Notes: a model not told the origin generated them from the letters alone. 64,000 nucleotides of DNA from Lachnospiraceae bacterium (GCA_024696005.1 JAILHF010000055.1:1-64000); one strand, 5' to 3'; positions 34,394 to 43,035 are shown, counted from the stretch's first letter. A program made the numbers and translations.

Positions 34394-34432
34394 AGCCGCA
34401 GCACCGGATGACGGGCTGCGGCTTCTTTATTT
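34394..34432 (+). terminator. Terminator after the giant BspA-like gene
   Basis: 9-bp stem AGCCGCAGC/GCTGCGGCT (34394-34402 and 34415-34423) followed by a T-rich tail. Confidence 0.75.
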
Positions 34433-34502
34433 GTCATAAAATATTAAGAAAGCCGTTATCCATTGTTAAGGAATATGTTGTGGTTTCTTACAGAAATGTC
34501 AC

Positions 34503-34531
34503 TTGATTTTGTGTTCGCATATCGTTATAAT
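34503..34531 (+). promoter_or_regulatory. Promoter of the ABC/CARDB/FtsX operon
   Basis: TTGATT (34503-34508), a 17-nt spacer and TATAAT (34526-34531). Confidence 0.8.
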
Positions 34532-34607
34532 AATCGATGGTTTATGATAAAAAAGTTATGGAACCTGCGGCCGGTGTTTTCACGGCAGGCATGAGGGGAA
34601 CGGCAAC

Positions 34608-35486
34608 ATGGAACGACCGGTCATCCGGGTAAAGGATCTGTACAAGATCTATACGATAGGAACGAATAAGGTGCGCGCCCTGAACGGCGTGGATTTTTCG
34701 ATACATAAAGGCGAATTCTGCTGCATCGTCGGGACTTCCGGTTCCGGAAAGTCTACACTTCTCAACATGATGGCCGGGCTGGAAAAGCCGACCAAGGGCG
34801 AGATCATCATCGCCGGTGAGCATATCGAAAAGAAATCCGAGAGTCAGCTGGTGAATTTCCGTCAGGCCCACGTGGGCTTCATCTTCCAGTCTTACAATCT
34901 GATGCAGAACCTGACGGCCATCGAGAACGTGGCCATGCCTCTGACCTTCCAGGGAGTGGGGAAGAAGGAGCGGGAAGCCAGGGCCGTGAAGATGCTCAAG
35001 CTGGTGGGCCTGAGCAAGTACATGAAGCACCGGCCCGGGCAGATGAGCGGCGGTCAGCAGCAGCGTGTGGGTATCGCCAGGGCGCTGGTGGTAAACCCCG
35101 AGATCGTCTTTGCGGACGAGCCGACCGGAAACCTGGATTCCAACACCACCATGGAGGTGCTGCACCTGATCCAGAAGATCGTGCACGAGCAGCAGCAGAC
35201 GATGATCATGGTAACCCATGACAATCATCTGGCTAGCTACGGTGACAGGATCATCCATATCAGCGACGGAAAGATCCTTAAAATAGAAGACAAGCGGGCG
35301 GAGCGCGAAGCGGCTGCCGCGGTAGCTTCGGAAGAGCAGGCGGCAGAGCCGGTGCCGGAAGCGGAAACGGCCCCGGAGCCGGCAAAGGAAGCCGAGCCGT
35401 TTACGATCACGGTCCCGGAATACGATCCTGCGAAAAGCGGAGTGCCGGCGGAGATGGCCGGGGGACCGAAGAAAAAGAAGAACTGA
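34608..35486 (+). CDS. ABC transporter ATP-binding protein (MacB type) with Ala/Glu/Pro-rich tail
   Basis: 292 aa, ribosome site GAGGGGAACGG. The ATPase core (~1-228) has Walker A GTSGSGKST (~43), signature MSGGQQQRVGIARA (~145) and DEPTGNLDSN. After the core there is an unusual tail of about 65 residues: a charged helix, an Ala/Glu/Pro-rich linker and a Lys-rich end. The tail is absent from typical LolD/MacB ATPases and may dock the membrane partners. First gene of a three-gene operon with a CARDB-like membrane protein and an FtsX permease. Confidence 0.93.
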   Translation: MERPVIRVKDLYKIYTIGTNKVRALNGVDFSIHKGEFCCIVGTSGSGKSTLLNMMAGLEKPTKGEIIIAGEHIEKKSESQLVNFRQAHVGFIFQSYNLMQNLTAIENVAMPLTFQGVGKKEREARAVKMLKLVGLSKYMKHRPGQMSGGQQQRVGIARALVVNPEIVFADEPTGNLDSNTTMEVLHLIQKIVHEQQQTMIMVTHDNHLASYGDRIIHISDGKILKIEDKRAEREAAAAVASEEQAAEPVPEAETAPEPAKEAEPFTITVPEYDPAKSGVPAEMAGGPKKKKN

Positions 35487-35526
35487 GCATTCGAAGTGTG
35501 AACCATAGGAGATAAAAGGGGAGAAA

Positions 35527-37287
35527 ATGATGAAGAACGGATTGTTGAGACAGATCGGAAAAATGCTGGGAGGGATCGTGCTGAGCGGAGTGCTCCTCCT
35601 ACATCCCGTGCCCGGACTGCCCGGAGCGGATGTGATCAGGGCCGAAGCCGCCTTTGACGCGACGCTTCTGGTCACGAAGGATCCGAACGCGGTGATCACG
35701 GATGCGGACCGCGAGGTATGCTATGCCTTCCTTGTGGATCATATGAACACCCTCAAGACGCTCTATGACCTGTCTCCCGAAGGCTGCAAGCGCATGAACG
35801 AGGTCTTCTACGTCGCAAACGTTTTCATTGCGGAGAACGACCTGACCGTGGAGCAGCTGACGGCCTACATGACCGAGGTGGAAGCCAATCTGACCACCGC
35901 CGCGCAGACCAACGTGAAGGGGGCGAACGAGTTCCTATTCCTGACCAATACCACAGGCGTGCCGTCTGCGGTGTACGAACAGGGCGCGACCGTGAAACTG
36001 TCCGTTGTGAATCTGGGAGAGACGCTCCTGCAGGATGTGCTGATCACGCCGGCCCAGGATACGGATCCCGCCAAATGGCCTTTTGTCATCACCTCGGCCG
36101 AGGCAACCCGCAAGGTCTATCGTCTGGAGCCTGTTCAGAACCCGGACGAGGCCGACAAGTGGAGCCAGACCGTAAGCTGGAATTTCCAGGTTTCCAAGCT
36201 GGCGCTGAGCGGAACCTATCCGCTGACCTTCCATGCACAGTACTATCGTGACGGCGAGATCGAAAAGACTGATCTGGTCACGTATATCAATATCACCGGG
36301 GCTCCGGGGAACGGCTATCTGAACGAAGGAACGTCCCCCGGCGGAAAGACTTCCACCCCGAGGATCATCGTCACCGGCTTTACCACCGATCCGGCGGATG
36401 TCTATGCCGGCGATACCTTCCATCTGACGATCACGGTGCAGAATGCGAGTGCCGCGACGGCGGTCTCCAACATCCAGTTTGATCTGCGTCCCGTGAAGGA
36501 CGGGACGGGGGATTCCGCGGTGGAAGCGTTCCAGCCCACTTCCGGATCCAACACCATCTTTGTGGACCGTATCCCGGCAGGCGGAACGAAGGATCTGCAG
36601 ATCGAGATGACGGCGCGCAGTGATCTGAACCAGAAGCCCTATGCCATCGAGCTGGAAGCGGCCTACGAGGATGAACGGAACAATCCCTTTACCGCGTCCA
36701 CGAGCGTGTCCATCCCGGTGCATCAGGAAGCAAGAGTGGATACGGGGGATGTGGAAGTTGTTCCGGAGAGCATGAGCGTGGGCGGAAGCTCCAATGTCAT
36801 GTTCTCCGTCTATAACAAAGGCAAGACCACTCTCTACAACGTGGGTGTGGAATTCCAGGGGGATTCCATCAGCGGAGGCTCTTCCTTCATCGGAAAGATC
36901 GACCCGGGTGCCAGCGGAAACGTGGACGCGATGCTGACCGGCATGGCGCCTACCATGGATGACGGTACCGTCACGGCCGTCATAAGCTACGAGGACGAGG
37001 CCGGGAACGTTACCACCCTGGAAAAACCCTTTACCCTTATGGTGTTCGAGGAAGATTTCAGCGGCATGGAATACGGCGAGTTCGGCGAGTTCGGCGAAAC
37101 CGAAGAGGATATAAAGAAGCCCTTCCCCTGGGGGATCCTGGTGGGCGGCGTAGTGCTGATCATCATCGTCGGCGTGGTGCTCGCGGTGATCCTTTCGAAG
37201 AGAAAGAAGAAGAAAGCACTGCAGGCCGAGCTGGATGCCATGGACGAGACGGAAAACGACGAAGATAACGAAGACGGCGAGGAATAA
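35527..37287 (+). CDS. Secreted, membrane-anchored CARDB-like protein
   Basis: 586 aa with consecutive ATG ATG codons at the start. An N-terminal signal sequence (~1-38) has basic residues, then a hydrophobic stretch and VIRAEA near the cleavage site. A helical region covers ~40-130. Several beta-sandwich domains of the CARDB/NEW3 type follow (~135-500), including GDTFHLTITVQNASA and SVGGSSNVMFSVYNKGK. A single C-terminal helix (~535-560) and a Lys-rich stop-transfer tail end the protein. The topology is extracellular domains with a C-terminal anchor. Its place between the ATPase and the permease suggests an extracellular subunit of the same complex, analogous to an adaptor. Substrate unknown. 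Confidence 0.88.
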   Translation: MMKNGLLRQIGKMLGGIVLSGVLLLHPVPGLPGADVIRAEAAFDATLLVTKDPNAVITDADREVCYAFLVDHMNTLKTLYDLSPEGCKRMNEVFYVANVFIAENDLTVEQLTAYMTEVEANLTTAAQTNVKGANEFLFLTNTTGVPSAVYEQGATVKLSVVNLGETLLQDVLITPAQDTDPAKWPFVITSAEATRKVYRLEPVQNPDEADKWSQTVSWNFQVSKLALSGTYPLTFHAQYYRDGEIEKTDLVTYINITGAPGNGYLNEGTSPGGKTSTPRIIVTGFTTDPADVYAGDTFHLTITVQNASAATAVSNIQFDLRPVKDGTGDSAVEAFQPTSGSNTIFVDRIPAGGTKDLQIEMTARSDLNQKPYAIELEAAYEDERNNPFTASTSVSIPVHQEARVDTGDVEVVPESMSVGGSSNVMFSVYNKGKTTLYNVGVEFQGDSISGGSSFIGKIDPGASGNVDAMLTGMAPTMDDGTVTAVISYEDEAGNVTTLEKPFTLMVFEEDFSGMEYGEFGEFGETEEDIKKPFPWGILVGGVVLIIIVGVVLAVILSKRKKKKALQAELDAMDETENDEDNEDGEE

Positions 37288-37290
37288 GCC

Positions 37291-38655
37291 TTGAGATTAG
37301 GTGATCTGCTGGGGATGAGCATCTCCAGCCTGTTCAAAAGAAAAGTGCGTACCATTCTGACGGTGCTTGGTGTCATCATAGGAACCACCTCCATCGTGGT
37401 CATGATGAGCCTGGGTATCGGCATGAAGAGTGCGATGCTCGCCGATGTGGAGAACTACGGTTCCCTGACGGCCATCAATGTGATGGAGCCGGGACGCTGG
37501 GGCGGTTCGGACGACTCGGACAGCAAAAAGGAAGAGCTGCATCTGGATGATGCCCTGATCGATACGATCTCCCATATGGAACATGTGGTGGCCGTGGACG
37601 GTATGATCGAGTGCAGCGCTATCCTAAAGTGCAAGGGCTATATGACCTGGGGACAGATCCGCGGGGTCACGACGGCCTGGATGGAGCGGCAGAAGATCCC
37701 TCTGGCCGCGGGGAGCTATCCCACTTCTCCGGATGAGCTGCGCTTTATTTACGGCAATACCGTCCTGCAGGACTTTTCCAACGAAAGGACCGGGAAAAGC
37801 TACTGGGAGACCCAGGAGCTGCCGCCCATCGACTATATGAAAGACAGCATGTTTGTCCTGCTGGATACCGACCGGTATTATAGCGCTGGCCAGGAGGATG
37901 AAAACGGCCAGATCGTCCCGATGCCGAAGAAGCATGTGGTGGAAGCGGCAGGTGTCGTGGAAGGCTCCATCGATGAATGGAATCAGTATTCCTACTTTAT
38001 ATTTTGCAATATCGATGCCCTGAAGACCGCCTTGCAGAGGGAGTTCAAGGGGCGCACCATTCCGGGACAGCCCACGAGAAAGAACGGAAAACCCTATAAG
38101 GAGTTCTTTTACAACAGCCTTGTGGTGAGCTGCGATACCATGGAAAACGTATCGGTAGTCCAGCAGCAGATCAACGACATGGGCTATCAGACCGATGCGA
38201 ACGCACAGTGGATCGAGCAGGAGATGCAGAGCATGAACATCATCCAGGCCGTTTTGGGCGGCATCGGCGCGGTATCGCTTTTCGTGGCGGCCATTGGCAT
38301 CACCAACACGATGATGATGAGCATCTATGAGCGCACGAAGGAGATCGGCATTATGAAGGTCATCGGCTGCCGCATCCGTGATATCCAGGCGCTGTTTCTG
38401 ATCGAAGCGGGCTATATCGGACTGATCGGCGGCGCGCTCGGTGTGGGACTGAGTTACGCAATGTCCGTTGTGATCAACAAACTGGTGTCCGGTTCGGAGA
38501 TGCTGGGGATGGGAGAAAGCAGCATATCGGTGATCCCGGTATGGCTGGCACTGCTCTCGGTTGTTTTTGCCATCCTGATCGCCATGCTGGCAGGCTTTTT
38601 CCCGTCCCTGCGGGCCATGAAGCTGTCTCCGCTGGCGGCGATCCGGGCGGAATAG
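37291..38655 (+). CDS. MacB/FtsX-type ABC permease
   Basis: 454 aa from a TTG start, 3 nt after the previous stop, with GAGGAATAAG upstream. An ATG at 37315 is in frame, but the family N-terminus aligns better from the TTG. The first helix includes RTILTVLGVIIGTTSIVVMM, the classic MacB-like permease start. A large extracellular domain (~55-310) follows, then three helices ending with LRAMKLSPLAAIRAE, a highly conserved family ending. With the ATPase at 34608 it forms a MacB-like exporter lacking a typical coiled-coil adaptor. The CARDB-like protein between them probably substitutes. Confidence 0.94.
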   Translation: MRLGDLLGMSISSLFKRKVRTILTVLGVIIGTTSIVVMMSLGIGMKSAMLADVENYGSLTAINVMEPGRWGGSDDSDSKKEELHLDDALIDTISHMEHVVAVDGMIECSAILKCKGYMTWGQIRGVTTAWMERQKIPLAAGSYPTSPDELRFIYGNTVLQDFSNERTGKSYWETQELPPIDYMKDSMFVLLDTDRYYSAGQEDENGQIVPMPKKHVVEAAGVVEGSIDEWNQYSYFIFCNIDALKTALQREFKGRTIPGQPTRKNGKPYKEFFYNSLVVSCDTMENVSVVQQQINDMGYQTDANAQWIEQEMQSMNIIQAVLGGIGAVSLFVAAIGITNTMMMSIYERTKEIGIMKVIGCRIRDIQALFLIEAGYIGLIGGALGVGLSYAMSVVINKLVSGSEMLGMGESSISVIPVWLALLSVVFAILIAMLAGFFPSLRAMKLSPLAAIRAE

Positions 38656-38717
38656 CAGTTCCCTTCCGCTTCCGCAAAAATATGCGTTTGGGTATGGTAA
38701 TTTGAGGGAGAAACGGG

Positions 38718-38723
38718 TATAAT
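38718..38723 (+). promoter_or_regulatory. -10 element before the kinase operon
   Basis: TATAAT at 38718-38723, 58 nt before the kinase ATG. No convincing -35 was found at the proper distance. Confidence 0.45.
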
Positions 38724-38781
38724 ATAACAGACGGTTTTTTGACGGCCGGATTTTGAGATTATTGCAACTGTTGGGGGGCTC

Positions 38782-40668
38782 ATGGAACGTTCGGAAATCG
38801 GGAAAATCTGTCTCCGGTGCATGAAGGTCAGCGATGCTGCGGATATCTGCCCTTTCTGCGGAAAGGAGAAATGCGGTCAGCAAACCTGGTCGAAGGCGCT
38901 TGCGCCCGGAACGATCCTGAATACAAAGATCCTGATCGGAAACATTCTCGGTAAGGGCGGTTACGGAATCACCTATATCGGTTACGACATGCTCCTGGAG
39001 TATCCCGTGGCCGTGAAGGAGTTTTTCCCGGATGAAATGGTCGACCGGGGTGAGGACGGCAGGAGTGTCGTGGTACTCGACGAGGTCAACGCCGAGGAGT
39101 ACGAGCGCGAGACCAAGGCCTATCTGCGGGAAGCACGGATTCTGGCCGAATTCTCCAAATTCCCCGGTATCGTTGCGATCAAGGATCTGTTTTACGAGAA
39201 TAATACGGGTTACCTTATCATGGAATATCTCCAAAGCGGTAACCTTCGGAAATACATTGACGAGCAGGGCGGATGGCTCACCGTCGAGGAATCACTGAAC
39301 CTGATGGAACCGGTGATCAGCATCCTCGGCAAGCTTCACAAGTCCGGTCTGCTTCATCGTGACATCAGCCCGGACAATATCATGATGGATGAGGATGGCA
39401 GCATCAAACTCATCGATTTCGGCGGCTCCAGAAAGATGGGAGTTGCGAACCAGCAGGTCTTCCTGGGGAAATGGGGCTTTGCGCCTTTGGAGCAGATGCT
39501 CTCCAAGCTTTCCGAACAGGGGCCCTGGACGGATATCTATGGCATCTGCGCCACGCTTTATTGCATGATGACCGGGGATGTGCCCCAGTCTTCTTACGAG
39601 CGCAACGAGAAAGACGAGCTGGTGGATCTGTCGAACTACACGATCCAGATCGACAAGAAGCTCGCAAAAGCCATCATGAAGGGCCTGTCCATGAAGCCGC
39701 AGGACAGACAGCAGACGATCGAGGAGCTTTACAAGGATCTTTACGGGATCTACCCGGATGAAAAGAGCGTTCCCATCGTTTCGTCCACCGAAGGCCCTCA
39801 CATCCTGAAGGATCGCAATGACAGAGTGTGGTTCGGCGAATATCCGATGAACGAGATCACGGGCGTGCAGCTGACGTCCGATATCGAATATGCCGATTAC
39901 GACGAGGACAACATCGCCACGGTCAACGGGGAGCGCTACCTGCGCATGCCCGTGGTACGGAACCGCAGCCTGGATGTGCACGACCTGTTCAACAATGTGC
40001 GGCGCAACAGCCGGGGCGGCATCGATGTTTCCGCGTACCGTTATTTCAAATTCAACATGCTGAGCTGGCGCATCGTTGCGAACCGCAACGGCCGCGTGAC
40101 CCTGCAGTCCGAATACATCATCGAATACCGCTGCTTCGGCGACAAGAAATATCTGGACATGTCGGACCGTGAGGTACAGAAGATCCGCAGCGGGATCTAC
40201 TGGGAAGTCAGCGACATACGCGCGTGGCTGAATTCCCGCTTCGTGAAAAAAGCCTTCAAGGAAGAGGAGAGGGGCTTTTTGAATGTGACCAAGATCTGCA
40301 CGCCCATCTCGGCTTTCTCGGACAGGACGACCTACGACAAGGTTTATCTTCCTTCCATTGAAGAGATCCGCAAGGGCTTTGACATCGATCTGACCTTGAA
40401 CCGGGGAGCGCAGAGGGAGCGCCAGGTAGTGGAAGCTTCCCCCTGTTCCCAGTATGTGGCGGCTCTGGCCGACCGCGTTCTTTCACATTCCAGTTTTGGC
40501 CTGCGTTCCCGCGGCCCCATTGACGGACGGGATTCCTACAAATGTGCCGAGAATTTCGAGGGGCACGCGCTGGTGGATGACCGCCTGACCTTGTGGAAAC
40601 TGAACGAGGAGATGGGGATAAGACCCGTGATCTGTGTGAACGAAGCAGACATAGAGGAGATGAAATAA
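38782..40668 (+). CDS. Serine/threonine protein kinase with N-terminal zinc ribbon and DUF6273-like C-terminus
   Basis: 628 aa. A zinc ribbon at residues 10-26 (CLRC and CPFC) leads to a Hanks-type kinase domain (~45-325). The Gly-rich loop is GKGGYGITY, the Lys is in VAVKEF, the catalytic loop is LLHRDISPDN (Asp ~194) and the DFG motif is LIDFGGS (~211). The C-terminal half (~345-628) is a DUF6273-like domain with VWFGEYPM, WRIVANRNGRV and the repeated aromatic/charged pattern of that family. There is no membrane helix, so the kinase is cytosolic. Its stop overlaps the ATG of a phosphatase gene by 1 nt, making a kinase-phosphatase pair. Confidence 0.94.
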   Translation: MERSEIGKICLRCMKVSDAADICPFCGKEKCGQQTWSKALAPGTILNTKILIGNILGKGGYGITYIGYDMLLEYPVAVKEFFPDEMVDRGEDGRSVVVLDEVNAEEYERETKAYLREARILAEFSKFPGIVAIKDLFYENNTGYLIMEYLQSGNLRKYIDEQGGWLTVEESLNLMEPVISILGKLHKSGLLHRDISPDNIMMDEDGSIKLIDFGGSRKMGVANQQVFLGKWGFAPLEQMLSKLSEQGPWTDIYGICATLYCMMTGDVPQSSYERNEKDELVDLSNYTIQIDKKLAKAIMKGLSMKPQDRQQTIEELYKDLYGIYPDEKSVPIVSSTEGPHILKDRNDRVWFGEYPMNEITGVQLTSDIEYADYDEDNIATVNGERYLRMPVVRNRSLDVHDLFNNVRRNSRGGIDVSAYRYFKFNMLSWRIVANRNGRVTLQSEYIIEYRCFGDKKYLDMSDREVQKIRSGIYWEVSDIRAWLNSRFVKKAFKEEERGFLNVTKICTPISAFSDRTTYDKVYLPSIEEIRKGFDIDLTLNRGAQRERQVVEASPCSQYVAALADRVLSHSSFGLRSRGPIDGRDSYKCAENFEGHALVDDRLTLWKLNEEMGIRPVICVNEADIEEMK

Positions 40669-41471
40669 TGCGGACTTTTGTCGTGAGCGACATACACGGA
40701 CATTATGACACCTTTATGAAAATGCTGAAAAAGATCGAGTTTCAGCCGGAGGATTTTCTCTATATCGTGGGGGATGTCATTGACCGGGGCCGTGACGGGA
40801 TACAGCTGATCCAGTATATACGCGAACAGGACAACATGGAGATGTTCCTCGGGAATCACGAGCTGATGATGCTGAACGTGATCGAGTACCAGCGCGCCAA
40901 AGCCGAGGGCAGGATCAAGGAAGATCCGATGGATGAGCATCTTACGCCGTATGAGCTGTGGACGCATCCGGCCAACGGAGGGGAAGATACCTTCCTGGAT
41001 TTTTACAATCTCAAAAAGAAGGAGCAGGACGAGATCGAGGCTTTCCTCAAGGGCCTGCGTCTGATCAAGCGGGTCAAGATCGGCAGCCGGACCTTCCACA
41101 TTTCCCATTCCTATTCCCTGAACCGGCGTTTCGGAAAGGAGCTCTTCTATAAGGATGCGGCGCCCCAGGAGGCAGAGCGCATCGTATGGGACTCGCTCTT
41201 TGACCGCATGGGCAATCCCTATGACGATCCCTCCGACATGCCGTTTTATTACAAGAGCGATCATTACATCGTGGGACATATCTTTACCCAGCGCCTGAAC
41301 CATCTGGACGAAAAGGGCAGGGGAAAGATCTTCCGGAGTGCAAAATACCGCGGATACAATGTGACGGACATGGACTGCGGCATGGCGATCAATTCCAAAT
41401 CCAGCCGCCTGGGCTGCATGCAGCTGGAGAACGGGAAGGAATATTACGTGGCACTGGTAGGAGATGACTGA
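40668..41471 (+). CDS. PPP-type serine/threonine phosphatase (metallophosphoesterase)
   Basis: 267 aa from the ATG at 40668; an open frame upstream lies inside the kinase gene. The motifs SDIHGHYD (~8), GDVIDRG (~40), GNHE (~64) and the later histidines give the GDxHG/GDxVDRG/GNHE metal-binding set of PPP phosphatases. The gene overlaps the kinase stop (TAATG) with a GGAG site inside the kinase end. It should reverse the neighbouring kinase's phosphorylation. The Crp/Fnr gene follows within 5 nt. Confidence 0.94.
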   Translation: MRTFVVSDIHGHYDTFMKMLKKIEFQPEDFLYIVGDVIDRGRDGIQLIQYIREQDNMEMFLGNHELMMLNVIEYQRAKAEGRIKEDPMDEHLTPYELWTHPANGGEDTFLDFYNLKKKEQDEIEAFLKGLRLIKRVKIGSRTFHISHSYSLNRRFGKELFYKDAAPQEAERIVWDSLFDRMGNPYDDPSDMPFYYKSDHYIVGHIFTQRLNHLDEKGRGKIFRSAKYRGYNVTDMDCGMAINSKSSRLGCMQLENGKEYYVALVGDD

Positions 41472-41475
41472 ACGC

Positions 41476-42126
41476 ATGGAACTGTTTTCGGATATCGAGC
41501 AGGCCGAGATCGACCGCATCCTGACCTGCTCCAAAGCGGTAAAAAAGAAATTGTCTGCAGGCGAGACCGTCTTCCGTCAGGGAGAAAAGCCGCAGATGAT
41601 TTTTATATTGCAGGAAGGCGAGCTGGCGCTGGTCAAGGATTTTGCTTCGGGAAAGCGCAATCTCCTTTACACCGTGAAGCCGGGGGAAGTCTTCGGCGAG
41701 GCCTTCCTCTTTTCGGGGCAGATCCGTTACTGGTATGACGCGCTGGCCATGAAAGAAAGCAGCGTGCTGGCGATCCCCTGGAGGTTCTTCTACGGCTTCT
41801 GCGAGAATGCCTGCGGCCATCACCGCATGATCACGCGCAATCTCCTGGATATCCTGGCGGGGCGCAATTTCTCGATGACCAAGAAGCTGCACCTTTTGAG
41901 TTCCACCTCCCTGAAGGAAAAGCTCGCGATCTTTTTCCTGGAGAACGCGGACCGCGAGGGCTGCGTGAAGCTGAACATGAACCGGGAAAACCTGGCAGAT
42001 TTTCTGGGAGTGGCGCGGCCGTCCCTTTCGCGGGAACTGATGAACATGCAAAAGGAAGGGCTGATCGAAGTCGGAAAGGATGAGGTGCACATCCGCGACC
42101 GCGAAGCCCTGGAATATTTTTACTGA
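41476..42126 (+). CDS. Crp/Fnr family transcriptional regulator
   Basis: 216 aa from the ATG at 41476, the better start because AGGAG lies 12 nt upstream and the residue pattern matches family starts; an ATG at 41464 overlaps the previous gene. A cyclic-nucleotide-binding-type effector domain (~10-125) has GETVFRQGEKPQ and PGEVFGEAFLF. A helix-turn-helix (~165-190) contains RENLADFLGVARPSLSREL. Only one cysteine, in the sensor region, is a candidate metal ligand, with no four-Cys cluster at the N-terminus, so a classical FNR iron-sulfur cluster is unlikely. The palindrome 1 nt after its stop is a candidate binding site. Confidence 0.92.
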   Translation: MELFSDIEQAEIDRILTCSKAVKKKLSAGETVFRQGEKPQMIFILQEGELALVKDFASGKRNLLYTVKPGEVFGEAFLFSGQIRYWYDALAMKESSVLAIPWRFFYGFCENACGHHRMITRNLLDILAGRNFSMTKKLHLLSSTSLKEKLAIFFLENADREGCVKLNMNRENLADFLGVARPSLSRELMNMQKEGLIEVGKDEVHIRDREALEYFY

Positions 42127-42127
42127 A

Positions 42128-42143
42128 TGTAACGATTGTTACG
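42128..42143 (+). promoter_or_regulatory. Candidate Crp/Fnr operator TGTAAC-N4-GTTACG
   Basis: Inverted repeat TGTAACGATTGTTACG that also fits GTA-N8-TAC. Its centre (42135.5) is exactly 41.5 bases from the predicted start site (~42177) of the next promoter, the class II activator position. Confidence 0.7.
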
Positions 42144-42170
42144 TACAATGCCGTCTGACTTTGCTATACT
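42142..42170 (+). promoter_or_regulatory. Promoter of the glycyl radical protein gene, poor -35
   Basis: TATACT (42165-42170) with a TG extension. The -35 position (42142-42147, CGTACA) matches the consensus in only 3 of 6 bases, as expected for an activator-dependent promoter overlapped by the operator. Confidence 0.65.
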
Positions 42171-42228
42171 CGACTCAGAACAAAGGAAATCCCCTGCGGG
42201 GGCGGAGATAAAAAAGGAGGAGAGGACA

Positions 42229-42471
42229 ATGGAAGCGAGCACTGCACAGGTAAGCAATCTGGTTAGTCTGCTGGACGGTTATGCGACCAAGGGCGGACAT
42301 CATCTGAACGTTAACGTACTGAACCGGGATACGCTCCTGGATGCCCAGGCCCATCCCGAGAATTATCCGCAGCTGACGATCCGGGTTTCCGGATATGCCG
42401 TGAACTTCATCAAGCTCACGCCGGAACAGCAGGCGGACGTGATCAGCCGGACCTTCCACGAAGCGATCTGA
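42229..42471 (+). CDS. grcA: Stand-alone glycyl radical domain protein (GrcA/YfiD-like)
   Basis: 80 aa from the ATG at 42229, with AAAGGAGGAGAGG upstream; the frame is open earlier but unused. Residues 22-80 match the C-terminal glycyl radical domain of pyruvate formate-lyase: [28 protein letters not shown] with Gly55 as the radical site, and [17 protein letters not shown]. coli GrcA (127 aa) has an extra N-terminal part missing here. Such proteins replace an oxygen-cleaved PFL C-terminus and restore activity. The gene lies behind a Crp/Fnr gene and has an operator at -41.5. The gene name is used by similarity only. Confidence 0.9.
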   Translation: MEASTAQVSNLVSLLDGYATKGGHHLNVNVLNRDTLLDAQAHPENYPQLTIRVSGYAVNFIKLTPEQQADVISRTFHEAI

Positions 42472-42486
42472 CGTCGTGCCGCCCCA

Positions 42487-42515
42487 TTGACAGCAATGCG
42501 GATAGTCGTTATACT
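42487..42515 (+). promoter_or_regulatory. Bactofilin gene promoter
   Basis: Perfect TTGACA (42487-42492), a 17-nt spacer and TATACT (42510-42515). Confidence 0.85.
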
Positions 42516-42545
42516 GACACTGTTGTTGTATGGATGGGGACGGAT

Positions 42546-43010
42546 ATGGAAAAGAGTTATATTCCCAAGGGAATGAAGATCACGGGAGACGTGGAAAGCG
42601 ACGGAGACCTGCTTTTGGCTGGTGAGGTCGCGGGGAATGTCAGCATCGAGGGAACGCTGGAGCTGAACGGCGCGATCCATGGGGACCATCTGAAGGTGGG
42701 GCGCGTGGATCTGACCGAGGGAACGATACAGAGCGACATCGAATGCCTGGATTATATCGGGATCGACAGCGGCGTGACCATCATCGGCAACATCAAGGCC
42801 AAGAATGCCGATGTGAACGGGGCTGTGATGGGCAATATGGACATCGCGGAGAACATCTCGGTCGGTTCGACGGCCGTGGTGGAAGGCGCGATCGTCACAA
42901 AGAGCATCAACGTGGATCTGGGCGCCATCTGCAATGTGGACCTGAAACGGAGCTATTCCGAGCACAGAGCCTCGGATTTCTTCGACGAGTATCTGCGGGA
43001 CCGCAATTGA
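42546..43010 (+). CDS. Bactofilin family (polymer-forming cytoskeletal) protein
   Basis: 154 aa from the ATG at 42546, with GGGGACGG upstream; the ATG at 42534 lacks a site. The body (~10-120) is a right-handed beta-helix of short repeats such as GDVESDGDLLLAGEVAGN and GAIHGDHLKVG with regular Gly/Val spacing, which is the bactofilin (DUF583) pattern. The C-terminal 25 residues are less ordered and carry a Phe-Phe pair. Bactofilins self-assemble into filaments that organise cell envelope enzymes. The gene is monocistronic between its own promoter and a terminator. Confidence 0.9.
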   Translation: MEKSYIPKGMKITGDVESDGDLLLAGEVAGNVSIEGTLELNGAIHGDHLKVGRVDLTEGTIQSDIECLDYIGIDSGVTIIGNIKAKNADVNGAVMGNMDIAENISVGSTAVVEGAIVTKSINVDLGAICNVDLKRSYSEHRASDFFDEYLRDRN

Positions 43011-43035
43011 GCGGAAAACGAAAAAAAGGTGGGGG

